From Streptacidiphilus sp. ASG 303 (lineage in GTDB: Bacteria > Actinomycetota > Actinomycetes > Streptomycetales > Streptomycetaceae): 64,000 bases of DNA. Positions within the stretch are counted from its first letter, which is position 1; the number at the start of each line of letters is the position of its first letter. The stretch covers positions 62,001-126,000 of the forward strand of contig NZ_JAJLRA010000001.1 in the NCBI RefSeq assembly GCF_020991365.1. The letters are read 5' to 3'. The position numbers were made by a program, and so were the translations under genes. The notes below the pieces were generated by a model, which saw only the letters and a list, made by a program, of their open reading frames with translations, was not told where the DNA came from and did no database searches. This document shows, in pieces, positions 40,077 to 49,639 of the stretch.

Positions 40077-42076
40077 GCGGGTCGCTCTCCTTCGGAGCCG
40101 GAGGGGGGTTCCACAGTAGCGGCGGCCCGGGCCCGCCCCGGGGCGGGGAGGTGCAGCCGCAGGGCGCCGAGGCCGGCGGCGTCGGCGACCAGCAGCACCC
40201 CGTCCGGGGTGACGTCGGCGCCGCCGAGCGGTCCGGCGGAGAGGAGGAGGCCGGACGGGCCGCCGCCCTCGCGCGGCCACAGGCGCACGTAGTCCCCGCC
40301 GGTGCCGAGCCGCACCGGGCACGCCTCGCGCCGCTCCTCCGGCAGGGGGGCCAGCTGCTCGGGGGCGGCCTCCACGGGCTCCCCGGTGAGGGCGTCGTGG
40401 ACCCTCAGCGGGGGCTCCGCCCCGGGGACGTGGGCGGCAGCGACCACCGTGCCGTCGGGCGCGACGGCCGCGGTGAGGGCGGTGACGCCCGGCAGCGGCC
40501 GGGTCCACAGGGTCCGCCACGGCAGTCCGGGGCCGAGGTCGGGGGCGGGCAGGCCGTCGCGGTGGCAGGCGTGCTCCAGCAGGGCGGCCCGCAGCACCGG
40601 ACCGGCCTCGTGGCGGGTGAACAGCGGCGCCAGCCGCAGCCAGGTGCGGGCGAGCGGCGGCAGGCCGGCGCCGGAGGCGGCGAGGTGCCCGACGGCGGCG
40701 CGCAGCCGCACCTGGTCGGTGTGGAGCAGGAAGCCGGGGTCGTCCAGCAGTTCGGGCAGGACGCCGCCCTCCAGGGCGTGCCCGGCCAGCTGCCCGCGCA
40801 CGTACGGCGCGGCGCGCTCCCAGCGGCCGGGCCCCTCGCCGCCCTCCGCACCGGGGACGGCCGCGAGGAGGGCGGCCGCGATGCGGCGCTGCACCTCGCG
40901 GACGGCGCCCCCGAAGCGCTCGCGCACCTCCGCGGCGACGGCGGGGTGGACGATGCGCACGGCGGGGTCGGCGTCGTCGCCGACGGGCTCGACGAACGGC
41001 ATCAGCAGGAGCCGGCCGCCGGCCAGGGCGGGCCCCAGGTCCCTCCCGGCGACGGCGGAGGCCAGCGGCGCCCACAGCGCCAGGGGCAGCGGCTCGCCGG
41101 GTGCGGCCAGGGCGAGCGGGGCGAGCAGGCGGCGCAGGGTCAGCTCGTCCGTGCCGCAGCGCCCGGCGTGGACGTCGAGGGCGTCGCCGACGCCCCGCGG
41201 CAGCGGGACGCCGTCCCCGGGGACGGCGAGCGCCGAACGGGCGGCCAGCCGTACCGCCAGGGGGCTCCCGGCGGCCCGCGCCACCCGGTCGGGGCCGTCC
41301 CCGGGGCCGCCGAGGGCGTGCTCGGCCTGGAGCCGCAGTCCGGCCGGGTCGGCCCACGGCTCCTCGTCGAGGTCGACGACGAGGAGCTCCGCGGCGGGCA
41401 GCCGGTCCGCCAGCCACCGGGCCTGTTCGCGCGGCACGTCGGCGAGGAGCCGGACCCCGGGGGACTCCGCCAGCGGCAGCAGCACCTCGGCGGCGACCCG
41501 GGCGGGTTCGCCGGGCAGCGGCAGCACCCCCGCCCGGTCGGTGTCCGCGACGACGACCTCCGCGGGCCGCACGCGCGGCTCCGCCAGCAGGCGGAGCGCC
41601 TCGACGGTGCGCCCGGCGGAGGGGGCGAGCTCGTCGGCGACCGCCCACAGGAGCTGGCCGGCGGTGAGGCCCGCCGCGTCGAACACCAGGGGCTCGGGCA
41701 GGTCGCCCGCCGGCACGGTGGACGGGTCCAGGACGGCGGTGTCGATCCGCTTCCGGTACTCCGGGTCGCAGAGCATCAGGAACCCGTCGAGCAGGCGCGT
41801 GCGGCCGCTGCCCGGGCCCCCGGTGAGCAGGACGGTCCGGGGCGCGCCGTCGGCCCGGGAGCGCCAGGCGGCCAGGGCGCGCAGCGCGGCGGCCCGCCCG
41901 CCGACGTGCGGGTGGGGCCGGTGGGTGGTCGGGCCGGTCACGCGGGTGGCCTCCAGACTGGACGGTGCAGCCGCGGGCCGGGACGCCCGCCCGGCGCGGC
42001 CGGGCGCGGGGGCCCCGGGGGGGCCGGGCGGGTGCGGATGCAGGTGCGGATGCAGGTGCGGGTGCGGATGCGTCAC
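40073..42076 (-). CDS. P-loop NTPase (STAND-like), paralog of next upstream gene
   Basis: A 667-residue protein. GTG 42076 overlaps the stop of the upstream gene (GTGA), and its own stop overlaps the next start in the same way. The N-terminus is a His-Pro repeat (THPHPHLHPHLHPHP, residues 2-16), possibly metal-binding. The Walker A motif GGPGSGRT is at about 82-89, with the strand AELLVVDLDEEP as a possible Walker B; helical STAND-like regions follow. The last 170 residues (from LPWRTLWTRPLPGVTALTAAVAPDG) look beta-propeller-like. That LPWRT junction also occurs in the 42073 protein, indicating duplication. Unlike its partner it lacks a clear SUKH-4 domain. Role: probably immunity or regulation of the toxin locus. 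Confidence 0.8.
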   Translation of the reverse strand: MTHPHPHLHPHLHPHPPGPPGAPAPGRAGRASRPAAAPSSLEATRVTGPTTHRPHPHVGGRAAALRALAAWRSRADGAPRTVLLTGGPGSGRTRLLDGFLMLCDPEYRKRIDTAVLDPSTVPAGDLPEPLVFDAAGLTAGQLLWAVADELAPSAGRTVEALRLLAEPRVRPAEVVVADTDRAGVLPLPGEPARVAAEVLLPLAESPGVRLLADVPREQARWLADRLPAAELLVVDLDEEPWADPAGLRLQAEHALGGPGDGPDRVARAAGSPLAVRLAARSALAVPGDGVPLPRGVGDALDVHAGRCGTDELTLRRLLAPLALAAPGEPLPLALWAPLASAVAGRDLGPALAGGRLLLMPFVEPVGDDADPAVRIVHPAVAAEVRERFGGAVREVQRRIAAALLAAVPGAEGGEGPGRWERAAPYVRGQLAGHALEGGVLPELLDDPGFLLHTDQVRLRAAVGHLAASGAGLPPLARTWLRLAPLFTRHEAGPVLRAALLEHACHRDGLPAPDLGPGLPWRTLWTRPLPGVTALTAAVAPDGTVVAAAHVPGAEPPLRVHDALTGEPVEAAPEQLAPLPEERREACPVRLGTGGDYVRLWPREGGGPSGLLLSAGPLGGADVTPDGVLLVADAAGLGALRLHLPAPGRARAAATVEPPSGSEGERPA

Positions 42077-43944
42077 TTCTCGTCGCCCCACAGGGCGGGG
42101 TCGAGGTCCTGCCGCTCGTGCAGGAGGGTGTGCCAGCAGCCGTCGGCGGCCTCGGCGTCCAGCGCGCGCAGCCAGTGGTCGAGCTGGTCCGCGACGTACC
42201 GGCGGTTGACCTGGCGGACGGTGCGGCCCGGCTCGCAGACCAGGCGCAGCATGGCGCAGAAGGCCGGCAGCGCGTCGGCGGCGTGCTCGGTGTCGCCGTC
42301 GAGGTCCTCCAGCAGCACCCGGCCCGTGGAGCCGTCCAGCAGCAGGTCACCGCCCAGCCACTGGCCGATCCGGTACAGGACGCGGACGCCGCCGCTGCCG
42401 TCGGGCTCGCGGTCCCACTCCTCCAGGCCCTCCTCGGGCAGGTGGCCGGTCCACAGCGTGCCCCGGCCGGAGGCGAGCGGCATGCCCGTGCCGGTCAGGA
42501 ACGCCCGCGCCCCCGGGTCCGCGAGGCCGTCGGGGAGGTCGTCCGCGGCGGGCCGCCACAGTCCGGCGAAGGGCGCGGCCAGCCACCGCGGGTCGGGCGG
42601 GACGGCGGCGGCCGGCAGGTCCTCCAGGGCCTCGGAGACGAGCGGTTCGACGAAGGGGGTGCGGGCCCAGCCGGGCGCCTCCTCGTCCACCGGGGCCGAC
42701 AGCCCGATCCGGAAGATCCCGTCGGCGCCGGCCAGCACCAGGTCGCCGCCGCGGCGCACACCGCCGGTGACCTCGAAGGGGAAGCGGGGGGCGGCCACCC
42801 TGCCGGCGGCCCGCAGCCGGCCGTCGGACCAGGTCAGCCGCTCCCAGCCGTCATCGGCGGGCCGGACGGGTGCGGCCTCGGCCGAGCCGGCGGTGCGCCG
42901 GTACGGGCCGCCCAGCCGCTCACCCGTGGCGAGGTCGAAGACGTACTCGGTGCGGGCCCGCACGGCGCCCGTGTCCACGTCCTCGTCCGGGACGTCCGGG
43001 TCGCGGCTGACCACGACCTGCCGCCCGTCCCCGTCCAGCACGGCGGGCAGGACCGCCTCGACCGGGCCCGGCACCGGGCGGGCGTCCGCCGAGCGGCCCG
43101 CCGGCAGCCAGTGGGCCCACACGGTGCGCCACGGCAGGTCGGCCCCGTCGGCGAGCCGGGCCGCGAGGTCCGCGGCGCCCTGGCACACCAGCCGGTGGTG
43201 GAGCGCGGCCAGCCACTCGCCGTGCCGGTCGCGGCCGGGGCGCACGCCGAGCAGGTCGAGGTAGTGGACGTCCGCCGCGAGGGAGTTGTGGGGCACGCCG
43301 TCCGGCCAGGCCAGCGGCAGTGCGTCCACCAGCTCGGCCCGGTCGGCCGCCGCGAGGAAGCCGGGGCTGCCGATGAGGTCCGGCAGGTCGGCCGGGTCGA
43401 AGGTGCGCTCCGCCCGCGGGTCCGGGGCGTGCGGCGGCGGGCCGGCGGGCGCCGGGAGGTCCACCGCGGTCGTCGTCGCGGACGGGGCCGCCCGGAGCGA
43501 GGCGTCCGCCTCCAGGGCGACCCACCCCGCGGGCCCGCCGCGGCGGGCCAGGTGGCGCACCACGCGGTCGAGGACCGCCTGCGGCGCCGCCGACCCCCGG
43601 TACGCACCGGCCAGGTGGACGTCCAGCAGCACCAGGCCGGGCACGGCGGAGGCCCCGTCGAGCAGGTCGCGGAACGTCCCGCGCGGCCGGACGCCGTGCG
43701 GGAGGGCGCCGAGCGCCTCCAGGACGGCCGCGGCGACGTCGTCGACGTCGCGGCCCGCGCACTCCACCACGGCGGTGCCGGGCAGGGCGGCCAGCACCCG
43801 CCGCAGCACGCCGCTCTTCCCGGCCCCGCGGACGCCCCGCAGCACCAGCAGCCGTCCGTGCGGCCCGTCGGCGGCCCAGCGGCCCACCGCACGCTCCGCC
43901 GCGGCGCCGTCCCCCGGGTCCGTCCCGTCGTCAGTCCTCGTCAC
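42073..43944 (-). CDS. P-loop NTPase with C-terminal SUKH-4 immunity domain
   Basis: A 623-residue protein starting at GTG (43944), 34 bases after the toxin stop. The N-terminal ATPase-like part has Walker A RGVRGAGKS at about 36-44 and a hydrophobic strand with acid (VPGLVLLDVHLAG) as a possible Walker B. A middle region with LPWRTVWAHWLP and beta-rich sequence follows, and the C-terminal 190 residues fit SUKH-4 (DPGARAFLTGTGMP, TLWTGHLPEE, YRIGQWLGGDLLLDGSTGRVLLEDLDGDTEHAADALPAF). ATPase/SUKH-4 fusions are known next to polymorphic toxins in Streptomyces and are taken as immunity proteins. It is the most direct immunity candidate for the adjacent toxin. Confidence 0.85.
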   Translation of the reverse strand: MTRTDDGTDPGDGAAAERAVGRWAADGPHGRLLVLRGVRGAGKSGVLRRVLAALPGTAVVECAGRDVDDVAAAVLEALGALPHGVRPRGTFRDLLDGASAVPGLVLLDVHLAGAYRGSAAPQAVLDRVVRHLARRGGPAGWVALEADASLRAAPSATTTAVDLPAPAGPPPHAPDPRAERTFDPADLPDLIGSPGFLAAADRAELVDALPLAWPDGVPHNSLAADVHYLDLLGVRPGRDRHGEWLAALHHRLVCQGAADLAARLADGADLPWRTVWAHWLPAGRSADARPVPGPVEAVLPAVLDGDGRQVVVSRDPDVPDEDVDTGAVRARTEYVFDLATGERLGGPYRRTAGSAEAAPVRPADDGWERLTWSDGRLRAAGRVAAPRFPFEVTGGVRRGGDLVLAGADGIFRIGLSAPVDEEAPGWARTPFVEPLVSEALEDLPAAAVPPDPRWLAAPFAGLWRPAADDLPDGLADPGARAFLTGTGMPLASGRGTLWTGHLPEEGLEEWDREPDGSGGVRVLYRIGQWLGGDLLLDGSTGRVLLEDLDGDTEHAADALPAFCAMLRLVCEPGRTVRQVNRRYVADQLDHWLRALDAEAADGCWHTLLHERQDLDPALWGDEK

Positions 43945-43978
43945 AGCCGTCTTTCCTCGGTGTCCGTCCTGCGGGGGG

Positions 43979-46900
43979 TCAGAGCTGGCCGGCCTGCGCC
44001 ATGCGCGCCCAGATCGTCCCCAGCCGGTTCAGGTCGCGCTGCGCGTCCTCGGTCATGTCGGCCGCGCTCTGCGCGGGGTCGCCGTCGCCGGTCTGCACCC
44101 CCTTCCGGTAGCCCACACCGTAGTCGACCGGCACTCCGGGCAGCCGTTCCGCGATGTAGCGCGAGCAGCCGGCATGGCCCGGCTTGCTGCCGCAGGGCTC
44201 GCGCTCCGTGTACAGGCTGGCGACGGTGTAGCCGCCGGCCTCCTGGCGTGCGTTGAGGCGGTCCATCCAGCGGCCGAGGTGCGGCTCGGAGTGCTCGGGG
44301 CGCCGGCCCGCCTGGTTGGCGGGGATGGAGCTGTCGACCACGTACCGGTGGTTGCCGTCGGGATCGACGACCTCGATCACCGCGAAGTTCTTGCCCGAGA
44401 AGTCCGGCCGGTGGTCGCCGCGGCCGGGCCCGGCGGCGAGGGCGTACACCGCGTCGCGGTCGCCGAAGCGGCCGTCCTCGACCAGGTGCTCGCGCACCAG
44501 GTGGGCCGGGGCGGGCGCGTCGCCGCCGGACGGCGGGCCCGCGGTCCGGAAGTCCTGGCTCGCGTGGTAGGCGACGCCGCGCGAGGCGGTGTCGGTGAGC
44601 GCGGCGTCGTCGTTCCGCTGCTTCTTGCGCTCCCGCGCCGACAGGCCGCTGCGGTCGGCGTCGTCGTCGTACGCGTACGGCCTGTCGGCGCGCTCGGGGC
44701 TGGCACCGACGGCGTGGGCCTGGTGGAAGCCGAGGCTGAGCCGGCCCAGGGAGGCCACCACGGCGCCCTGCTGACCGCGCGTCAGACCGTCGAAGCCGGG
44801 GAGCCGGTCGGCCAGTTCCCGCTTGTCGAAGCCGAGCTGCGGCGGGTCGCTGTGGGCCCGGCCCGCCGCCTCGTGGAGGACGGCGGCGACCGTGCCGTCG
44901 TCGAGGTGGCTCTCGAGGAAGGCGTGCGCCACCTCGGTGTTGGTCTGGGTGAACTCGTTGGTCCCGCGGGCGTGCTGCTGGGTCGCGTCCGGCAGCACGC
45001 CGTAGTGGGTGTGGTCGGCGTCCTGGCGCCGGTCGTAGTCGGTGGAGCCCTTGGACCGCCGCTCGGCCCCGTCCTCGGGGGTGCCGTCGGAGTCCTGCGG
45101 GGAGCCGGGCCCGTCGTGGCCGCCGGCGGTGTGGCCGCCCGCGGTGTGCCCGGATCCGGCGACGGCGCCCGGGGCGCCCCCCGTCCCCGCGTCGGGGCCG
45201 TCCGTCCTGCGCCGCTTGGGATCGTGCCCCCCGGGCGTCCCGCCGTCCTCCTCGCGGTCGTGCTTGCCCGCGGGGTCGGCGGGGCGGCGGCCGCCGTCGG
45301 CGGCGGGGCGGTCCGGCGGGATCGGGCGGCGGTCGGGGTCGAGGGGGACGGCGAAGACGCCGTGGTCGCCGCTGTGCAGGGGCTTGTCGCCGCGGGCCCC
45401 GGTCTGGTTGTCGAGGTAGGTGATGCGGCCGTCGTGGTTGACGACGTTCCAGGCGTGGGCGCGGCCGTGGGCGTCCTGGGTGACGACGACGGCCTGGGAG
45501 CCGTGCCCGGCCCGGCGGAGCCGGTCCTCCAGCCGGTGGAAGGCCTGGTCGCCGTCGCCCAGGTCCTGGAAGGGCGCGCCGAGCCGCCGCTCGGCGCGGT
45601 CGCGTCCGCCGTGCTCGCCGTCCGGACTGCCGTCGTCGGTGCGCGCGGCGGCGGCGGTGGGGTTCCCGCTGTAGGTGTCGGCACTGGAGAGCGCGACGTC
45701 CAGGCAGTTGTTGTCGCGGCCGGGCGAGCGGTGGCCGTCGCCGTTGACCGCGCCGGGCCAGTCGCCGTACGGGTCGGGGTGGCGCCGGGGGGTGCCGTCC
45801 GGATGGCGCGGGATGCGGCTCTCCAGCTCCTGCTGGTGGTGCTCCTCGACGCGGGCCAGGCCGCCGGGGGTGTCGTAGGGGCGGTCGGCCGACAGGGGGC
45901 GCCGGTGGTCGGGCGTGCCGGGCGCGTCGGGCGCGTCGGGCGCGGGCCGGAGGTCCGCGTGCCCCGTGGCACCGGGCCGGACGCCGCCGGGGACGGGGAC
46001 GGGGACGGCGGCGGGGGTCCCGTGCCGGGCGACGGGGTCCTGCGGGCCGCCGTGCCGGGCGGGGTCGTCGGCCGCCGGACGGTCCTGCGGGGTCTCGGGG
46101 CGGCGGGTGGGGCCGTCGGGCCCGTCCCCGCGCCCGGGCGTGCGCGGCCGGTCCGAGGCGGGGGCCCGGTCCGAGGCGGGTGCCCGGTCCGAGGCGGGTG
46201 CCCGCTCGGGCGTGTGCGGCCGGCCGGCCGGGCGGTCGCCGACGGCCCCGGCGCGGGGGTCGGTGCGCGGGTCGGGGCGGGGGTCGGTGCGCGGGTCGGG
46301 GCGGCCCTCGGTGGGCCGCAGACCCGTACCGGCCGGGGCGGCGGCCGAGGACGGTCCGCCGTCCCGCCGGCCGGGGCCAGCGGAGCCGCCGTCGGCGGGG
46401 CGGGGGCCGCCCTGGCCCGGCACGGACTGACCGCCGGGGCGGTGGGCGGCGGGCGTACCGGAGGAGGCGCCGGACGTGCCGGCGGCGGGTCCGGCGGGGT
46501 GGGCGGCGTCGGCGGACGGGGTGGCCGGTCCCGCGGCGGGCTGCCGGGCGTCGGACTGGTCGGTGCTGCCGTCCGGGGCGGGCGCGTGGAACGGGGGCGC
46601 GTCGGCGACGGCGGCGGAGGCGGTCTGGACGGTGGTGTGGCGGTGGGGGCCGTCCTCCGTTCCGGAGGGGTCGGCGGCGGAGGTGTGCGGGACGGCCGGT
46701 CCGGCGTGCGGCAGCGCTCCGGCGGGGTCGCTCCCGTCGGCACGGTCCCGCTGCGGCGCGGCGTCGGGCCCGGCGTCGGAGGGCTCGTGACGCTGCAGGG
46801 GCAGGTCCGCGCCGGACTCGGACGCGCGGGGGACGGGGTCCGGGGACGCCCCGTCCCGCCCGTCGGCACGGTCCGGCAGGACGGACGCGTCGCCGCCGAC

Positions 46901-48979
46901 CCGCACCGGCCCGTCGGAGACGGCCGGACGCACGTCCCCGTCGTGGGAGGGGACGGGCGAGGGCGTCCCGTCGCCGTGCAGCCGGCCGGACAGGGGGTCG
47001 GACGCGGGGCGGCCGTCGGGGGCGTTGTGCGGCAGGGGCGCCGGGTGACCGTCAGGGGCGTTGTGCGGCAGAGGTGCTGCGTGTCCGTCGGGGACGGAGT
47101 GCGGCAGGGGGGCGGTGCGGTCGTCGAGACCGGGGAGCGGCGAGGGTGCCGTCCGACCGTCGGAGCGGTGGTCCGGACCCGGTCCGGCCGCGGCCGGCCC
47201 CGGGTCGCGGGACGGGCCGCCGTCCGTTCCGGCGTGGGGCTGCGGCGTCGCCTCGGCGCCCGCCGGGCCATGCCGTCCGTCCGTCACGGCGTGGACCGGC
47301 GACGGCTGCCCGTCCGCGGCCGGGTGCGGCCGGGTCCCCGGCAGGTCGCCCGCACCCGCGGCGCCGCCCTCGCCCGCACGGTGGTCACCGACGGCCGGGC
47401 CCGCAGCCGCCGCGTCGGCGCCCCCGTGCGCCGGAGCGGGCACGACGGAGGAGACAGGACCGTGGGACGGCTGCCCCTCCCCGCCCGCGTGCGACCCGGC
47501 CCCCGACGGGTCGCCCGCACCCGTGGCACCGCCCTCGCCCGCAGGGTGACCACCACCGGCCGGACCCGCACCCGCACCCGCCCCCGCACCCGCCGCATCG
47601 GTCCCCGCATGGGCCGGAGCGGGCGTGGAGGCGGGCGCAGAGGCGGGCGCGGGATCCGGGGCGGGGTGGCGGTTGCCGCCGTGCGAAGGCGTCTGCGCGT
47701 CCGCGCCGCCTGAGGACGCGTGGCCCGGAGCGGGGGCCGCAGCGGAGGCCGCAGCGGGGGCCGGGTCTGAGGCCAGCCGGGTGCCGAACGGGTCGAGCGG
47801 GGGCGTGTCGTGGCCGGGCCGGGCGGCCCCGCCGCCGTGGTCGGCGGTACCGGCGCCGGTGGTCCCGCCGCTCCCGGCCCGGTGACCGCCGCCCGCGCCC
47901 CCGTCGGCGGGCAGGGGGTGCGGTCCGCCGCCGGACGGGGCCGGGACGGAGGAACCCGGCGCGACGGAGCCGGACGGACCGTGTCCGTCCGGCGCGCCGC
48001 CGGACGGGTCCGGGGAGCCCGGCGGGTTCTGGGGGCCTGACTGTCCCGAGCGGCCGTCGCCGCCCTGGCTCCCGGCGCCGTCGCTGCGGGTGCTCCCCGT
48101 GTCGGTGCCACCCGCGCCGCTGCTGTCGGTGCCGGTGCTGTCGGTGCCGTCACCCGCCGGACCGTCGCTGTTCGCGGTGCCGCTGTCCGCGGTGCCGCCG
48201 TCCGAGCCGTGGTCCGCCCCGGCGTCCCCGTGGCCGGCCATGGTCTCCGCGTGGTGCCGTGCGGCACCGCCGGCCCGCGAGCCGAGCCCGTCCCGCAGCG
48301 ACTCTCCGAAGGTCTGCTGCCAGTTCTTGGCGGACTCCTTGCCCTCCTCCCAGCCCTTGTCGGCGGTACGCCCCAGGTCGTAGCCGCTCTGGGCGCCGAA
48401 GCCCTGGTCGACGGTCTGGGCGATGAGGTCCGAGAGCATCGCCTGCACGGCGGAGACGACCGGGTCCTTGAGCGTCTCCATGATCGCCTCGATCAGGGCT
48501 TCCCGGAGCTCCTTCAGCAGCCGGCGCACGATCATCCTCGTGGCCTGCGTGGCGCCCAGCGCACCGACCTCGGACAGGCCCAGCGTGAACGGCGCCGCCG
48601 CCTGCGCGGCGATGATCTCCGCCGCCAGGATCACCAGCTGCGCGATGACGGCGACCTTGCAGGCGACGACGATCACCGCCGCCGCGTCGAAGGCCGCCGC
48701 GATCAGCCGCGCCGCCGAGGAGGCGTCCGCGAGATACCCGTCCCCGCCGGTCGAGAACCTGTCGAAGGCCTTCCCGAACGCGTCGATCGAGTCGCCGCTG
48801 TTCGCCGAACGGACGCTGTTCGCGGCCGCCAGGGCGCGGTGGTTGAGGTCGTCGACCTCGTCGGCGAAGTCGCGCCACACCTGGGCGCACTCGCGCAGCT
48901 TGTCCTCGTCCGCCTTCGGCCAGTCGAAGCCGAGCATCTCCAGGACCCACTCGAGGCTGTCCGGCAGCATCAGCGACAC
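43979..48979 (-). CDS. Polymorphic toxin, WXG100-like N-terminus, papain-fold plus deaminase domains
   Basis: A 1666-residue protein starting at GTG (48979) after GGGGGAG. Residues 1-220 are a helical WXG100-like secretion domain with a hydrophobic stretch (about 95-135). Residues about 220-1050 are Gly/Pro/Asp/Ala-rich and disordered. A papain-fold toxin domain of the glutamine-deamidase type follows, with candidate triad C1092 (NNCLDVAL), H1175 (AHAWNVV) and D1190 (YLDNQTG). The C-terminus (about 1300-1666) carries a deaminase domain with H1563-S-E1565 and PCGSKPGHAGC, C1596 and C1605. Two enzymatic domains in one chain are unusual, since most polymorphic toxins have one. Upstream WXG100 and downstream immunity-type genes support export by a type VII system; no secretion ATPase gene is in the window. 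Confidence 0.87.
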   Translation of the reverse strand: MSLMLPDSLEWVLEMLGFDWPKADEDKLRECAQVWRDFADEVDDLNHRALAAANSVRSANSGDSIDAFGKAFDRFSTGGDGYLADASSAARLIAAAFDAAAVIVVACKVAVIAQLVILAAEIIAAQAAAPFTLGLSEVGALGATQATRMIVRRLLKELREALIEAIMETLKDPVVSAVQAMLSDLIAQTVDQGFGAQSGYDLGRTADKGWEEGKESAKNWQQTFGESLRDGLGSRAGGAARHHAETMAGHGDAGADHGSDGGTADSGTANSDGPAGDGTDSTGTDSSGAGGTDTGSTRSDGAGSQGGDGRSGQSGPQNPPGSPDPSGGAPDGHGPSGSVAPGSSVPAPSGGGPHPLPADGGAGGGHRAGSGGTTGAGTADHGGGAARPGHDTPPLDPFGTRLASDPAPAAASAAAPAPGHASSGGADAQTPSHGGNRHPAPDPAPASAPASTPAPAHAGTDAAGAGAGAGAGPAGGGHPAGEGGATGAGDPSGAGSHAGGEGQPSHGPVSSVVPAPAHGGADAAAAGPAVGDHRAGEGGAAGAGDLPGTRPHPAADGQPSPVHAVTDGRHGPAGAEATPQPHAGTDGGPSRDPGPAAAGPGPDHRSDGRTAPSPLPGLDDRTAPLPHSVPDGHAAPLPHNAPDGHPAPLPHNAPDGRPASDPLSGRLHGDGTPSPVPSHDGDVRPAVSDGPVRVGGDASVLPDRADGRDGASPDPVPRASESGADLPLQRHEPSDAGPDAAPQRDRADGSDPAGALPHAGPAVPHTSAADPSGTEDGPHRHTTVQTASAAVADAPPFHAPAPDGSTDQSDARQPAAGPATPSADAAHPAGPAAGTSGASSGTPAAHRPGGQSVPGQGGPRPADGGSAGPGRRDGGPSSAAAPAGTGLRPTEGRPDPRTDPRPDPRTDPRAGAVGDRPAGRPHTPERAPASDRAPASDRAPASDRPRTPGRGDGPDGPTRRPETPQDRPAADDPARHGGPQDPVARHGTPAAVPVPVPGGVRPGATGHADLRPAPDAPDAPGTPDHRRPLSADRPYDTPGGLARVEEHHQQELESRIPRHPDGTPRRHPDPYGDWPGAVNGDGHRSPGRDNNCLDVALSSADTYSGNPTAAAARTDDGSPDGEHGGRDRAERRLGAPFQDLGDGDQAFHRLEDRLRRAGHGSQAVVVTQDAHGRAHAWNVVNHDGRITYLDNQTGARGDKPLHSGDHGVFAVPLDPDRRPIPPDRPAADGGRRPADPAGKHDREEDGGTPGGHDPKRRRTDGPDAGTGGAPGAVAGSGHTAGGHTAGGHDGPGSPQDSDGTPEDGAERRSKGSTDYDRRQDADHTHYGVLPDATQQHARGTNEFTQTNTEVAHAFLESHLDDGTVAAVLHEAAGRAHSDPPQLGFDKRELADRLPGFDGLTRGQQGAVVASLGRLSLGFHQAHAVGASPERADRPYAYDDDADRSGLSARERKKQRNDDAALTDTASRGVAYHASQDFRTAGPPSGGDAPAPAHLVREHLVEDGRFGDRDAVYALAAGPGRGDHRPDFSGKNFAVIEVVDPDGNHRYVVDSSIPANQAGRRPEHSEPHLGRWMDRLNARQEAGGYTVASLYTEREPCGSKPGHAGCSRYIAERLPGVPVDYGVGYRKGVQTGDGDPAQSAADMTEDAQRDLNRLGTIWARMAQAGQL

Positions 48980-49068
48980 GAGCTCAACTCCCCCGTACGG
49001 CCGCCCCGCACCGTCTCCCGGCGCAGGGGCGGAACATCAGATCAGTGGCGCGACGTCGGAGGACGTCG

Positions 49069-49449
49069 TCAGAAGGCGGGGTGGTGCAGGCGGCCGACCT
49101 CGCCGCCCAGCTCCTCCGCCCGGCCGCGCAGAGCGGCCAGCCGGCCCGCCTCGTCGGCCTCGTGCGCCGCGTGGTTGTCGGCCATGGCCTGCAGTTTCCG
49201 ACCGGTCTCGCCGAGCCGCTCCGCGAGGGAGTCCATGGACTCCTCCATACCGTCGCGCAGGCCCTCGTAGACGACGCCGAACTTCTCCCCCAGGTCGTCG
49301 TCGCCCCACGGGGGCTCCTGGCCGCCCTCCAGCGACTGGAGGCGCGACCGCAGCGTGTCGGCCGCCTGCCGGAAGTCCCGCCCGACGTCCTCCAGGGCGC
49401 GTCCCTGCGCACGCAGGTTCGCCTCGTCGACGACGATGCGCCCGCTCAT
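49069..49449 (-). CDS. WXG100-family protein (type VII secretion)
   Basis: A 126-residue helical-hairpin protein of the ESAT-6/WXG100 group. ATG 49449 follows a G-rich site. Two long helices (about 8-45 and 58-115) flank the turn PPWGDDDLGEKFGVVYEG with the WxG-type motif. The C-terminal helix ends with LGGEVGRLHHPAF. Proteins of this type are exported as heterodimers or as partners of larger effectors by type VII machines. It lies 89 bases upstream of the toxin gene, so it is likely the toxin's co-secreted partner. Confidence 0.9.
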   Translation of the reverse strand: MSGRIVVDEANLRAQGRALEDVGRDFRQAADTLRSRLQSLEGGQEPPWGDDDLGEKFGVVYEGLRDGMEESMDSLAERLGETGRKLQAMADNHAAHEADEAGRLAALRGRAEELGGEVGRLHHPAF

Positions 49450-49639
49450 CCCCACCACCCCCGTGGCACCGCACTTCGTGGACCGGGCCGGACCGGCCGT
49501 GTCGGCCGCTCCGGCGGCGGCACGGCGCCGCCCCGCCAAGTCGGAAGATCCTATCTACGGGAGATGCGCCCCGACAGCTCCCCCGACCGCCCGGAAACGC
49601 ACCCTCACCGTTCCGGCACTCCGCCCATACACCTTCGCC

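Noticed and set aside
43286..47713. 1475-codon plus-strand frame opposite the toxin gene
   Set aside because: Gly/Val/Arg-rich antisense shadow of the toxin's low-complexity middle; no motif or ribosome site.
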